The position numbers and the translations under genes were made by a program. The notes below the pieces were generated by a model that was given only the letters and a program-made list of their open reading frames with translations, did no database searches and was not told where the DNA came from. Below, piece after piece: positions 39,037 through 48,117 of a stretch of 64,000 nucleotides of DNA; within the stretch, counting starts at the first letter, position 1, and each line of letters begins with the position of its first letter. The DNA lies in assembly GCA_045590215.1 (NCBI GenBank), contig JAZNQO010000026.1:124001-188000 (forward strand), in the 5' to 3' direction. The DNA comes from RUG563 sp045590215. GTDB taxonomy: Bacteria; Bacillota; Clostridia; Christensenellales; Aristaeellaceae.

Positions 39037-39734
39037 CATTCTATGAACTTCGGTTCGACAAAAACGATTCCTTTCTCCATCATCCGCTCAATAAATTCCC
39101 TGTAATATTCAGAAAACACTGCTTCCGTTTCGTCATGGGCGTGCATGAGGACGATGTGATGATTCTCTTTCCCAAATAGCACACCGCCGGACGCAGGATT
39201 TTGGTTGTTCATTTTTGCCCAGATGTGGTTTTTTGTAAAATCAGCATCGTTATACAGCCTGTATTCCTCAAAATCGAAGGTCCAGAAGGTGTCAATGTCC
39301 TTATCCATTCCATGCGCTTTCCACCATGTATAAGGGATGTTTCGGTCGTCCACCTTGCTGAAATTCTTTTCTTTCAGATATCGCTGCAATGCTTCCCGAT
39401 TTTCGCCGCCCTTGTTGCCGTATGGAAAGCGGAAGGGGCGGTATCTTCTTTCCACGCCGCAATCCCGGTATAATTCGTCCAGAATCTCCTCGCATTTTTC
39501 GATTTCCAGAACGGCTTCCTCCATCGAAAGTTCAGAAAAAACAGGATGGGAAAAGCTGTGATTCCCAACGATCATGCCTTTTTTCACGGCATACTTGGCT
39601 TCCTCATAATGCTTTTCGACGTTTTCTCCTACGGCAAAAAGGATGGCTTTAATACCTTTTTCGTTCAGATAGTCCACAATCGCCGGGGTGTTTTTCGACG
39701 GCACATCGTCGATGGTAAAAAGTGCCGTGTTCAT
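39036..39734 (-). CDS. Polysaccharide deacetylase (NodB homology domain)
   Basis: A 232-residue carbohydrate esterase family 4-type metal-dependent deacetylase without a signal peptide. Motif 1 is TIDDVPSKN, where T-I-D-D replaces TFDD; motif 2 the zinc histidines HSFSHP; motif 3 RFPYGNKG; and the C-terminal motif VLMHAHD with a catalytic His. The absence of a signal peptide suggests a cytoplasmic sugar or amino-sugar substrate rather than cell-wall chitin or peptidoglycan. The ATG at 39734 has GAGGAT seven bases upstream and the upstream gene ends at 39748. It is last in a unit with a GH20-like and a PIG-L gene. Confidence 0.88.
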   Translation of the reverse strand: MNTALFTIDDVPSKNTPAIVDYLNEKGIKAILFAVGENVEKHYEEAKYAVKKGMIVGNHSFSHPVFSELSMEEAVLEIEKCEEILDELYRDCGVERRYRPFRFPYGNKGGENREALQRYLKEKNFSKVDDRNIPYTWWKAHGMDKDIDTFWTFDFEEYRLYNDADFTKNHIWAKMNNQNPASGGVLFGKENHHIVLMHAHDETEAVFSEYYREFIERMMEKGIVFVEPKFIE

Positions 39735-39747
39735 TTGCTCATCCTCG

Positions 39748-41319
39748 TCATTCAAAAATATGATAAATCACATTGGTGCTGACGGCATCCGCCCAGTTGG
39801 TATAGCTGTCTGTTTCCGCCGGCAGAATTGTTTCTTGCAATTCGTCAATGGCAGGCGCATTTCCCGTAAGATAAGCCGAAAGTTTCTTTTTCACATGCTC
39901 CATCCGCTGCTTCACGCCACCAAGACGAAGATCCTGAATATCAAAGCCGTGGGGCTTGTTTTCCATATGCCATTGCTTTTCAAAGGCAGTATAGAATTCC
40001 TCCAGCTTTTCCAGGATGGTTTCGCACTCCATTACGCAGCCAATCAGCGCATTTCTATCATTCTGCTGATACGCCATCCTCAGCCGCTTCCCAAAGCCGT
40101 ATTTCAACGCCATCAAGCGGCACAACTTCTGCTGCGTGTCAAACAGATACCCAAAGGCCGGATGCAGTTTTCCTTCTTCCAGCCGGGCAGCAGCGTCCAT
40201 ATATTGCTTGCCGCCCATCTCTTTCACGCAGTTGTCATGAATGCCCATCAAGGGGTCGTTATAGAGCATTTTCTTTTCACTGTTGTTGAAATCCCTGTCC
40301 TTTTCCGGCGTGTCCGGCAAATCCAGCTCCATGAATAAATCAAAAGGAAAGCCGAACATTTCTTCAAACCCTCGTTTGATTTTTGCTTCGTCTTCTTCCC
40401 CTTTGGCCAGCTGCGCCGCATAATAAACCGCAGGCAGTGCCGCAAATTTGCTGCATTCAGCCCCGTCGTCCCCCCACATGGTGAAAAGCACATGCTTCAC
40501 CTGCTTTTCCCGGCAAACGGGTAACGCCGCCTTCACCGTCTCAATGGAAAAGGCGTTATGGGGCGTGAAGCCGCTCCATGTCCAGATGCCGCCTGCAAAC
40601 CATGTATCATCGCAAATAGCCTGATAACCATCAAACTTCTTTCTGTAATGTGCCTTTTCTTTAGAATAATAGTCCCAATAAATCAGCTTCACATTTTCCG
40701 GAATTTCCTTTTTCACATCCACAATGGAAAGGCCTCTTTCCTGCAAATAGAAAAACATATCCCCCCACATAACCAGCTGCTGTCCGTATTTTTCCGCAAT
40801 CTTTGCCACTTTTTTTACATGGCGCAGCAGAATTTCCGTCCTGTTTTGGAACCCATTCTTTTTCAGATACTGCCCAAGCCCCATAAACATGGCTTCATCC
40901 ATGCCCACATTCACCGTGCGGCTTTTGAAGCACTCGGCGCAGGTGCGCAGCATATCGTCAATCAATTGATAGGTTTTTTCATCATCGCACAGCAAAATAT
41001 CATGACAGTCACGAACGTCCGCATATTCCGGCCAGCGGAAGATGGATCGCAGGTGCGCCAATGTCTGAATGCAGGGAATCAGCTCCATACCCTTGCCTTG
41101 AGCATAAGCGTCCAATTCTTTCAACTCTTCCTGCGTATATCGCCCACGCAGATAGCCGAAATAAGGATGCCCCTGCATTTCATAGGTATCTTCCGTGTAC
41201 AGCATCAGGCAGTTATAGCCCATCTTCGACGTCAGATCCACCCATTTTTTTACGGCATCCTTTTTCATCACCGCATTCCGGGAACAGTCAAGCATGATCC
41301 CCAGCCGCTGAAACGCCAT
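39748..41319 (-). CDS. GH20-like glycoside hydrolase
   Basis: A 523-residue cytoplasmic protein resembling the GH20 beta-N-acetylhexosaminidase TIM barrel. Evidence is the N-terminal strand GIMLDCSRNAVMKKDAVKKW, the barrel segments YNCLMLYTEDTYEMQGHPYFGYLRG and ELIPCIQTLAHLRSIFRW, and the acidic pair in VNVGMDEAMFMG (about residue 187), at the position of the GH20 catalytic Asp-Glu. The C-terminal 200 residues are helical. It lacks a signal peptide. The frame extends back to 41553 into the PIG-L gene, but the ATG at 41319 (MAFQRLGIMLD) has AAAGGAGG nine bases upstream. Likely acts on an N-acetylated sugar; exact linkage unknown. Confidence 0.82.
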   Translation of the reverse strand: MAFQRLGIMLDCSRNAVMKKDAVKKWVDLTSKMGYNCLMLYTEDTYEMQGHPYFGYLRGRYTQEELKELDAYAQGKGMELIPCIQTLAHLRSIFRWPEYADVRDCHDILLCDDEKTYQLIDDMLRTCAECFKSRTVNVGMDEAMFMGLGQYLKKNGFQNRTEILLRHVKKVAKIAEKYGQQLVMWGDMFFYLQERGLSIVDVKKEIPENVKLIYWDYYSKEKAHYRKKFDGYQAICDDTWFAGGIWTWSGFTPHNAFSIETVKAALPVCREKQVKHVLFTMWGDDGAECSKFAALPAVYYAAQLAKGEEDEAKIKRGFEEMFGFPFDLFMELDLPDTPEKDRDFNNSEKKMLYNDPLMGIHDNCVKEMGGKQYMDAAARLEEGKLHPAFGYLFDTQQKLCRLMALKYGFGKRLRMAYQQNDRNALIGCVMECETILEKLEEFYTAFEKQWHMENKPHGFDIQDLRLGGVKQRMEHVKKKLSAYLTGNAPAIDELQETILPAETDSYTNWADAVSTNVIYHIFE

Positions 41320-41335
41320 AGGAACGCCTCCTTTA

Positions 41336-42541
41336 TCATTGGTCGATGTTCTCAAACATATCATTGATTCCGGTGTCCGGCCCAACTGTGGAATAGAAAA
41401 GCCCAAAGAGGGAGTTGTCATACTTCCCGTGGTCTTCCACCACAAACCTTCCGGAAGCAGCCTGTGTTTTGTGCAGGGCAAAGGCCTCTGTGGTGATTTC
41501 ATGAATGGTCTTCCCTTGGAAAACCTCCATCGGCTGCCGCCAGTCAAAGTCAATCTGCCCCTGTTCCCCTTCGTAGAGGTGGATGTAGGCTTTTTTCACC
41601 TGCCAGGGGCCGTATTCTTTGGCAGATTCCATGTATTTCTTTTCATTGGCGGCCAACTCCACGCATTTTTGCACCGCCCAGCAGCAGGCTTTATGCGCCC
41701 CGTGGCCGTATTCGCCGTTCACGTCATGGGTCACAATCACGTCCGGCTGATATTTACGAATCAGCTCCGTCACATGCTCCAGCAGCTTTTCATCGCCCCA
41801 TACGTTCAGAGCCTGCGTCCTTGTGTTGTATCCCTGATCCTTGAATTTCTTCCCCGGCACTTCGGGATAACTCCGCACACCGCAGTGCCAAAGCCCGTCC
41901 AGCAGCTCCACTTTTCGGAAGCCACCCATCCGGGCAATGTAAACCACAATTACGTTTTTCCCTTCCACCGTGTTGTAATAGGGAATCACGCCCCCCATAT
42001 ACAAAAGTTCGTCATCCGGGTGCGCCACCAGTACCATCATATCCGCCTTGCCTTCAAAAGGCTGCCATTGCTGCACCCAATCGGGTATTTCCCCTTCGCC
42101 CAGTACCTGAAACTTGATGATGCCAACCACTACGCTCTTTTCAACCGTCTGCACCCTGAAATGGGTCAGCGGCTCAGCAAAGGCAATAAACTGATTGAAA
42201 TATCCGTCCGTGCTTCTTTGCACTTCCACCCATTCATTCTCGTTTTCTCCGGGCACCTGAATCATCATGTTGCGCACATCCTGCCCCCAACGGATATAAA
42301 CCCCTTGGGCAGGCTGATCTTCCGGCGTTTTTACCTCAATATAGCTGGAACGCTTGGGCGTTTCCCACATGGTGAGATTGGCGTCGTCAAACATATTCTT
42401 CTTTTCATTGGCATAGACGGACACGGAAATTTTACATTCTTCCGTAATGTCCTTTGCCTCTTCTGCTGCGGCTGCGCCCATGCAAAATGACATGCACAAG
42501 AGCATCACAAGAAATACAAATATGCCCTTCATCTGCCTCAT
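41336..42541 (-). CDS. Exported PIG-L family (LmbE-like) N-acetylglucosaminyl deacetylase
   Basis: A 401-residue zinc deacetylase with an N-terminal signal peptide (hydrophobic IFVFLVMLLCMSFCMG, cleavage near AAAAEEA). Residues about 35-150 form a beta-rich F5/8-type-like domain (YIRWGQDVRNMMIQVPG and TDGYFNQFIAF). The catalytic domain begins with VLVAHPDDELLYMGG (AHPDDE motif, about residue 170) and has the distal zinc His in THDVNGEYGHGAHKACCWA. The combination of an extracytoplasmic location and a carbohydrate-binding-like N-domain suggests action on surface or environmental glycans. The ATG at 42541 has GAGGTG six bases upstream. It follows the M16 peptidase gene by 21 bases and precedes the GH20-like gene by 16. 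Confidence 0.87.
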   Translation of the reverse strand: MRQMKGIFVFLVMLLCMSFCMGAAAAEEAKDITEECKISVSVYANEKKNMFDDANLTMWETPKRSSYIEVKTPEDQPAQGVYIRWGQDVRNMMIQVPGENENEWVEVQRSTDGYFNQFIAFAEPLTHFRVQTVEKSVVVGIIKFQVLGEGEIPDWVQQWQPFEGKADMMVLVAHPDDELLYMGGVIPYYNTVEGKNVIVVYIARMGGFRKVELLDGLWHCGVRSYPEVPGKKFKDQGYNTRTQALNVWGDEKLLEHVTELIRKYQPDVIVTHDVNGEYGHGAHKACCWAVQKCVELAANEKKYMESAKEYGPWQVKKAYIHLYEGEQGQIDFDWRQPMEVFQGKTIHEITTEAFALHKTQAASGRFVVEDHGKYDNSLFGLFYSTVGPDTGINDMFENIDQ

Positions 42542-42562
42542 CTCATCCACCTCATGTGTTGC

Positions 42563-43807
42563 TTATTTCGTCAGTTTCAGATAATCCATCGCATTTTTGC
42601 CAACCACTGCAAAGCTTCTTGGGCCTTTGAGGATTTTCGATGCGATATCCATCACATCCTGCATTTCAACGTTCTCAATCGCTTTTATGGTATCATCCGC
42701 CGGGATATACCGCCCCAGCAGAATCTGATTATGCCCCATGCTGCTCATGCGGCTGTAGGCACTTTCCAGCCCCAGAATAAAGCCGCCCTTCACATGGGCT
42801 TTGGCCTGCAAAAATTCCTTTTCTGTAATACCCTTTTCCATGAAAAGAGCCGTTTCTTCGTCAATCAGCTGCAGCACTGTTTCAGTGTTTTTGGGGCTAG
42901 TGGCCGCATAAACGCTGAATTCGCCGCAGCCGGGATAATTGGACGGCCCGGTATAAACGGAATAGGCCATGCCCATCTCTTCTCTGATTTTTTGGAAAAG
43001 CCTCGATGACATGCCGCCGCCAAGAATGGTATTCATAATGGCCATGGTATACACATCCTTGCTGCCAAGTGGCAAGCCGCGATAAGAAAGAGCCAAATGC
43101 ACCTGCTCCGTATCTTTATTGCGGCAGAGCTTTCTTTCTTCGTCAACGGCTGTACATTTGGGAAAATCCATCCCCTTTGCCCCCTGCCAGCCGCCGAATG
43201 TGTTTTCCAGCAGCTCCTTCACCCTTTCCGTTTGCACATTGCCTGCAATGGCAATCACGGCGTTTTGTGGCCCATAATGACGGCTGCGGAAGTGCAGCAA
43301 ATCTTCTCTCGTATATTTTTCTATCTTCTCTGCTGGGCCAAGAATGGTCAACCCAAGGCTTTGCTTCCCAAAGGCTGCCTCTGCCAGCACGTCAAACACA
43401 ACGTCTTCCGGGCTGTCTTCCACCATAGCGATTTCTTCCAGCACCACGCTGCGCTCTTTATTCAGTTCATTTTCATCAATCAGCGGATTGCACACGATGT
43501 CGGAAAGAATATCCGCCGCCTTGGGCAAATCTTCATCGATCACTTTGCAATAATAATTGGTGCACAATTTGCTTGTAGAAGCGTTCATCATGCCGCCGAT
43601 CATGTCCATTTCATCGGCAATCTGCCGGGCGGTGCGCTTCTTTGTGCCCTTAAAAGCCATGTGCTCCATCAAATGAGACAGGCCGTTATCCTCCGCCGTT
43701 TCCAGCATGCTGCCTGCCTTCACCCATACGCCGATGGATGCGGAGCGCAGGCTGGGCATCTCCTCCACCAAAACCGTCAGACCGTTTGAAAGCAAAAATT
43801 TTTCCAT
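42563..43807 (-). CDS. M16 family zinc peptidase (mitochondrial processing peptidase-like)
   Basis: A 414-residue insulinase-fold peptidase. The inverted zinc motif H-x2-E-H is in GLSHLMEHMAFKGT (about residue 44-48), with the second Glu in VLEEIAMVEDSPED (about 122). The N-terminal half carries the active site and the C-terminal half (TILGGGMSSRLFQKIREEMGMAYSVYTGPS) is the R/Y-containing partner domain. This gene regularly follows rpsO-pnp in Firmicutes (mlpA/ymxG position), as here. No signal peptide, so it is cytoplasmic. Natural substrate unknown. SD AAAGGAACG upstream. Confidence 0.93.
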   Translation of the reverse strand: MEKFLLSNGLTVLVEEMPSLRSASIGVWVKAGSMLETAEDNGLSHLMEHMAFKGTKKRTARQIADEMDMIGGMMNASTSKLCTNYYCKVIDEDLPKAADILSDIVCNPLIDENELNKERSVVLEEIAMVEDSPEDVVFDVLAEAAFGKQSLGLTILGPAEKIEKYTREDLLHFRSRHYGPQNAVIAIAGNVQTERVKELLENTFGGWQGAKGMDFPKCTAVDEERKLCRNKDTEQVHLALSYRGLPLGSKDVYTMAIMNTILGGGMSSRLFQKIREEMGMAYSVYTGPSNYPGCGEFSVYAATSPKNTETVLQLIDEETALFMEKGITEKEFLQAKAHVKGGFILGLESAYSRMSSMGHNQILLGRYIPADDTIKAIENVEMQDVMDIASKILKGPRSFAVVGKNAMDYLKLTK

Positions 43808-43837
43808 GCTCGTTCCTTTATCATCTTTGATAGCAAC

Positions 43838-43868
43838 AAGGGGGAAACTAATATTTAGCTTCCCCCTT
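43838..43868. other. Stem-loop between pnp and the M16 peptidase gene
   Basis: AAGGGGGAA (43838-43846) pairs with TTCCCCCTT (43860-43868), with an inner CTAA/TTAG helix. No T run follows on the minus strand, so it may be an mRNA 3'-end stabiliser or processing site rather than a terminator. Confidence 0.5.
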
Positions 43869-43888
43869 GCGTATTTCTTTATGCGTTT

Positions 43889-46042
43889 TTACTTGCGCTC
43901 GGGGCGGCCGTCACGACGGGGCGGGCGGTTGCCGGCAGGGCGGCTGAAATTAGTGTTTTCGTACACGATGTCATTGCGGATCAGGTTGATACGACCCTGG
44001 CTGTCGATTTCGCAAACCTTCACTTCCAGTTCGTCGCCAACGTTCACCACATCTTCCACCTTTTCCACACGCTTGTTATCCAGCTTGGAAATGTGAATCA
44101 TGCCATCCTTGCCGCTGACCAATTCCACAAAAGCACCGAAGTTCATAATGCGAACCACTTTACCCGTGAACACATCGCCCACTTCGATATCCTTGGCAAT
44201 GCCCATGATAATGGCCTTGGCCTTATCGGCAGCAGCCTGATCGGGAGTGGAAATGAACACACGGCCATCGTCTTCGATGTCAATCTTCACGCCGGTTTCG
44301 GCAATGATCTTGTTAATCATCTTGCCGCCGGGCCCGATCACTTCGCGAATCTTGTCGGGGTTGATGGTGAAGTTGATAATCTTAGGAGCGAACTTGGAAA
44401 GGTTCTTCCGGGGTTCGCCGATGGTATCCAGCATGATCTTGAGGATATGCAGGCGGCCTTCCAGAGCTTGAGAAAGAGCACGGCTCAAGATTTCACGGTT
44501 GATGCCCTTGATCTTGATGTCCATCTGTATGGCGGTAATGCCGTTCATGGTACCAGCCACTTTGAAGTCCATATCGCCAAGGAAGTCTTCCAAGCCCTGA
44601 ATGTCCGTCAGCACGGCAATCTTATCGCTTTCGGTGTCCTGAATCAGGCCCATAGCCACACCGGCAACAGGGGCATGAATCGGCACACCAGCGTCCATCA
44701 GGCTAAGCGTGCTGCCGCAAACGGAAGCCATGGAGGAAGAGCCGTTGCTGCCCATGATTTCGGAAACCAGACGCAGCGCATAGGGGAATTCTTCTTCCGT
44801 GGGAATCACGGGCACCAGCGCACGTTCTGCCAGGGCACCATGGCCGATTTCACGGCGGTTGGGGCTGCGCAGACGGCCGGCTTCGCCGGTGGCATAAGAA
44901 GGCATATTATACTGGTGCATATACCGCTTGCTTTCCTCACTGGAAAGGCCGTCCAGCTGCTGGGCTTCGCTGACCATGCCCAGGGTGGAAACGGTCAAGG
45001 CCTGGGTTTCGCCACGGGTGAACACGGCAGAGCCATGCGTCCTGGGCAATACGCCCACTTCGCACCAGATGGGGCGAACTTCCGTCACCTGACGGCCGTC
45101 GGGACGAATGCCTTCGTCCAGAATCTTGCGGCGCATTACTTCCTTATTCAGGTAGTAAAGAGCATCAGCAACTTCACTTTCCCGGCCGGGGAAAATTTCG
45201 GCAAAGTGTTCGGCCACGTCGGCAGAAACTTCGGCTTCACGGGCCTGACGTTCCTTGCGCACGGTGGTTTCGTACACATACTTGCACTTGTCCAACGCAT
45301 ATTCCCGCACAGCGGCCTTGATATCATCGCCGGTGGTGACCAGGGGGAATTCGCTCTTGGGCTTGCCGATTTCGGCAGTAATCTTTTCCTGGAAAGCCAC
45401 CAGTTCCTTGATGCTCTCATGAGCAAACAAGATAGCGTCCATCATGGCATCTTCGCTTACTTCCTTGGCACCGGCTTCTACCATCATGATAGCATCCTTG
45501 GTGCCGGCAACGGTAACGTGCATATCGGAAGCGGCAGACTGGGCTTCCGTGGGGTTGATGATCAGCTCGCCGTTCACACGGGCCACCACCACAGCAGCCG
45601 TGGGGCCGCCCCACGGGATATTGGAAATCATCAGGGCGATGGAAGAACCCAGCATGGCCGGGAATTCCGGGGGGGTATCGGGATCCACAGACAAAGTCTG
45701 TGCAACCACCTGCACGTCATTGCGCATGCCCTTATTGAACAGGGGACGCAGCGGACGATCAATCAGGCGGCAGGTCAGGGTCGCCTTATCGGTGGGCTTG
45801 CCTTCCCGCTTATAAAAACCGCCGGGGATTTTACCCACAGCATACTGTTTTTCTTCAAAGTCCACCGTCAGGGGGAAGAAATCCACGCCTTCACGGGCCT
45901 TATCAGAAGCAGTAGCGTTCACCAGCACCACGGTGTCGCCATAGCGAACCACGGCAGAGCCGCCGGCCTGCTGGGCATACTTGCCAAATTCCAGCGTCAG
46001 GGTACGTCCGGCAAATTCCATTGAGTAACTCTTGTAATCCAT
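43889..46042 (-). CDS. pnp: Polyribonucleotide nucleotidyltransferase (PNPase)
   Basis: Phosphorolytic 3'-5' exoribonuclease of 717 residues. Two RNase PH-like domains are seen (first from the N-terminus, FAGRTLTLEFGKYAQQAGG; second from about 310, GTRPDGR-type IRPDGRQVTEVRPI), with catalytic acidic residues in IQGLEDFLGDMDFKVAGT. A KH domain (IREVIGPGGKMINKI, about 565) and S1 domain (FTGKVVRIMNFGAFVEL, about 630) follow. An Arg/Pro-rich tail ends the protein (RPAGNRPPRRDGRPERK). The ATG at 46042 is the family start (MDYKSYSMEF). Upstream is rpsO with a large hairpin between. Confidence 0.97.
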   Translation of the reverse strand: MDYKSYSMEFAGRTLTLEFGKYAQQAGGSAVVRYGDTVVLVNATASDKAREGVDFFPLTVDFEEKQYAVGKIPGGFYKREGKPTDKATLTCRLIDRPLRPLFNKGMRNDVQVVAQTLSVDPDTPPEFPAMLGSSIALMISNIPWGGPTAAVVVARVNGELIINPTEAQSAASDMHVTVAGTKDAIMMVEAGAKEVSEDAMMDAILFAHESIKELVAFQEKITAEIGKPKSEFPLVTTGDDIKAAVREYALDKCKYVYETTVRKERQAREAEVSADVAEHFAEIFPGRESEVADALYYLNKEVMRRKILDEGIRPDGRQVTEVRPIWCEVGVLPRTHGSAVFTRGETQALTVSTLGMVSEAQQLDGLSSEESKRYMHQYNMPSYATGEAGRLRSPNRREIGHGALAERALVPVIPTEEEFPYALRLVSEIMGSNGSSSMASVCGSTLSLMDAGVPIHAPVAGVAMGLIQDTESDKIAVLTDIQGLEDFLGDMDFKVAGTMNGITAIQMDIKIKGINREILSRALSQALEGRLHILKIMLDTIGEPRKNLSKFAPKIINFTINPDKIREVIGPGGKMINKIIAETGVKIDIEDDGRVFISTPDQAAADKAKAIIMGIAKDIEVGDVFTGKVVRIMNFGAFVELVSGKDGMIHISKLDNKRVEKVEDVVNVGDELEVKVCEIDSQGRINLIRNDIVYENTNFSRPAGNRPPRRDGRPERK

Positions 46043-46102
46043 TTTTCTCTTCTCCTCACACACTCACTCACCCATGAGCCCCTGCCCACGGGCTGAAATA
46101 AA

Positions 46103-46166
46103 GGGACTGCAAGCCACGAGGCCCTTCCCGGCTTTTCACCGGCTGCCAGCCTCCGGCAGCAGTCCC
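46103..46166 (-). terminator. Large hairpin between rpsO and pnp (terminator/processing site)
   Basis: Outer arms GGGACTGC (46103-46110) and GCAGTCCC (46159-46166) pair perfectly and enclose a second hairpin GCTGCC/GGCAGC (46142-46160) that competes for the same bases. On the minus strand TTTATTT follows. The same position in E. coli holds the rpsO terminator and the RNase III site that controls pnp. Confidence 0.65.
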
Positions 46167-46177
46167 CTATTTGCGCA

Positions 46178-46441
46178 TTACTTACGCAGACCCAGCTTCG
46201 CAATCAGTTCACGATAGCGTTCGATGTCCGTCTTCATCAGGTAGTCCAGCAGACCACGACGCTGACCAACCATCAAAAGCAGGCCGCGGCGGGAGTGGTG
46301 ATCCTTCTTGTTGAGCTTGAGGTGCTCATTCAAGTGATTGATGCGCTGCGTCAGCAGAGCAACCTGCACTTCGGGAGAACCGGTGTCGCCTTCGTGACGG
46401 GCATAGGTTTGCATGATCTGGGCCTTGAGTTCCTTATCCAT
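46178..46441 (-). CDS. rpsO: 30S ribosomal protein S15
   Basis: Primary 16S rRNA-binding protein of the platform, 87 residues against the usual 88-89. Conserved segments are TGSPEVQVALLTQRINHLNEHL, the KDHHSRRGLLLMVGQRRGLLDYL RNA-binding region and the C-terminal YRELIAKLGLRK. The ATG at 46441 (MDKELKAQIMQTYARH) follows AAGGAGGAAACTCAA. It precedes pnp in the conserved rpsO-pnp order. Confidence 0.97.
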   Translation of the reverse strand: MDKELKAQIMQTYARHEGDTGSPEVQVALLTQRINHLNEHLKLNKKDHHSRRGLLLMVGQRRGLLDYLMKTDIERYRELIAKLGLRK

Positions 46442-46536
46442 TTGAGTTTCCTCCTTCTTGGGGTGTGGCGTCCCCTGCTTCAAATCGCCGTTCACTCAGG
46501 CAGGCGTTGGAGTATCGCCAATCCGGGCAAACGGTT

Positions 46537-46579
46537 CTAAAAAACCACGCCTTTCATTTTAGCATGTCAGGCGTGGTTT
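46537..46579 (-). terminator. Terminator after the uracil permease gene
   Basis: On the minus strand AAACCACGCCT (46579-46569) pairs perfectly with AGGCGTGGTTT (46552-46542) and a T run follows. It separates uraA from rpsO; no clear rpsO promoter was found in 46442-46536. Confidence 0.8.
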
Positions 46580-46621
46580 GTAAATATACTTTTCAGAAAA
46601 ATTTCTAACTTTTCCCGAAAA

Positions 46622-47956
46622 TTATTGAATTTCTTCCACCTTGTTGTTTTCCTTGTTGAAAATCACATTCACCAGAATGCCCAGGATCAGGGCGGTGGCA
46701 ATGGAAGAGATGGTGATGGGGCCAAGGTTCAGCGTCAGGCCGCCGATGCCGGGCACCAGAATGGCCGCCACGACGAACAGGTTGCGGTTATCGCCAAGGT
46801 CAACCTTCTGCACCATCTTCAGGCCGCTAACGGCAATGAAGCCATACAGGGCGATGCACACACCGCCGGTGATGCAGGAAGGAATGGAGTTCACAAAAGC
46901 GGTGAAGGGGCCGAAGAAGGACAGGATGATGCAGTAGATAGCGGCAATAGCGATGGTGGAAATGGAGGCGTTGCCGGTGATGGCCACGCAGCCTACAGAT
47001 TCGCCGTAAGTGGTGTTGGGGCAGCCGCCGAAGAAGGAGCCGATGATGGAGCCAACGCCATCGCCCAGCAGGGTGCGGTGCAGGCCGGGTTCGGTGATCA
47101 GGTCACGGTCAATGATGGAGGAAAGGTTCTTATGGTCGGCAATGTGTTCAGCCAGCACCACGAAAGCCACAGGAGCAAACAGCATGAAGATATTCAGCAC
47201 CGTGCTGAAGCCTTCAAACTTAGAGAAGCCTTCCTTGAACATGCCAACGAACGTGAAGTTGGGCACCTGGAAGATCTTCATGCCGTCAAATGCGCCGAAG
47301 TTAATCAGCTGAATGTATTCCCAGCCGGTGGCCTTGCCAATCAGGGTCAGAACCAATGCCAGCACATAAGCACCCAGAATACCGATCACAAAGGGGATCA
47401 GCTTCATGAACTTGCTGCCCTTGGTGGAGGCATAGACGGTGATGAAGAAGGCGATGATACCAATCAGGATGTGCACCAGATTGTAGTTTTCGGCACTGAC
47501 GGCAATGTTGGCCAGGTTGTTCACAGCACTGCCGCACAGAGAAAGACCGATCAGGGCAACGGTGGGGCCGATGACCACGGGGGGCAGCAGCTTGTTAACC
47601 CAAGCAGAGCCGGTCTTTTTCACGATCAGGGCGATGATCACATACACAAGGCCTGCGAACACAGCACCAAGAAAGATGCCCATGAAACCAAATGCCACGG
47701 CACCGCACAGCGGGCCGATGAAAGCGAAGGAGCTGCCCAGGAACACGGGGCTCTTTTTCTGGGTCATGAACAGGTAGAACAGCGTGCCAAAGCCAGCACC
47801 GCAAAGAGCTGCAGGCTGGCTCATGTAAGTACCGCTGCCGTCCACCAGCACGGGCACCAGCAGAGTTGCCGCCATGATAGCCAGCAGCTGCTGCAGAGCG
47901 AAGATCAGATTTTGTTTAAGTGGGGGTCTGTCGTTGATGTCGTAAACCAGTTTCAT
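46622..47956 (-). CDS. uraA: Uracil permease, NCS2 family
   Basis: Nucleobase:cation symporter of 444 residues with about 14 membrane segments. N-terminal DINDRPPLKQNLIFALQQLLAI is the classical UraA/PyrP start. The substrate motif region includes the Q/E-x-x-P-like GGCPNTTYGESVG (about residue 285), with Glu of GES and the preceding NTTYGE diagnostic of uracil-type NCS2 carriers. The ATG at 47956 follows AGGAGGGG. A 150-base leader with terminator precedes it, consistent with pyrimidine-controlled attenuation. Confidence 0.93.
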   Translation of the reverse strand: MKLVYDINDRPPLKQNLIFALQQLLAIMAATLLVPVLVDGSGTYMSQPAALCGAGFGTLFYLFMTQKKSPVFLGSSFAFIGPLCGAVAFGFMGIFLGAVFAGLVYVIIALIVKKTGSAWVNKLLPPVVIGPTVALIGLSLCGSAVNNLANIAVSAENYNLVHILIGIIAFFITVYASTKGSKFMKLIPFVIGILGAYVLALVLTLIGKATGWEYIQLINFGAFDGMKIFQVPNFTFVGMFKEGFSKFEGFSTVLNIFMLFAPVAFVVLAEHIADHKNLSSIIDRDLITEPGLHRTLLGDGVGSIIGSFFGGCPNTTYGESVGCVAITGNASISTIAIAAIYCIILSFFGPFTAFVNSIPSCITGGVCIALYGFIAVSGLKMVQKVDLGDNRNLFVVAAILVPGIGGLTLNLGPITISSIATALILGILVNVIFNKENNKVEEIQ

Positions 47957-47999
47957 TGTTTGTTTCCCCTCCTGTTTTTTCTTCGGTACATCCGACCAT

Positions 48000-48036
48000 A
48001 AAAAATGGCCTTGCCCGGCAATACAGGCAAGACCAT
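48000..48036 (-). terminator. Leader terminator (attenuator) before uraA
   Basis: On the minus strand ATGGTCTTGCC (48036-48026) pairs with GGCAAGGCCAT (48015-48005), one G-U pair, followed by T6 (48005-48000). It lies 44 bases before the uraA start and 80 bases after the promoter, so it must be bypassed for expression. Confidence 0.8.
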
Positions 48037-48110
48037 GCACGATTTTCGCACTATCATCAAGCGTTTCAATCTCTCGCCGGTCCCTATATGTACCGCTTCC
48101 AAGGATGAAC
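48037..48110 (-). promoter_or_regulatory. Possible PyrR-binding leader segment
   Basis: Between promoter and terminator the minus strand reads GGGACCGGCGAGAGATTGAA (from about 48083 down), which loosely resembles the PyrR anti-antiterminator consensus (UCC-x-G-x-GAG). Given the uracil permease gene downstream, PyrR/UMP control is plausible, but the match is imperfect. Confidence 0.4.
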
Positions 48111-48117
48111 CTTACAC

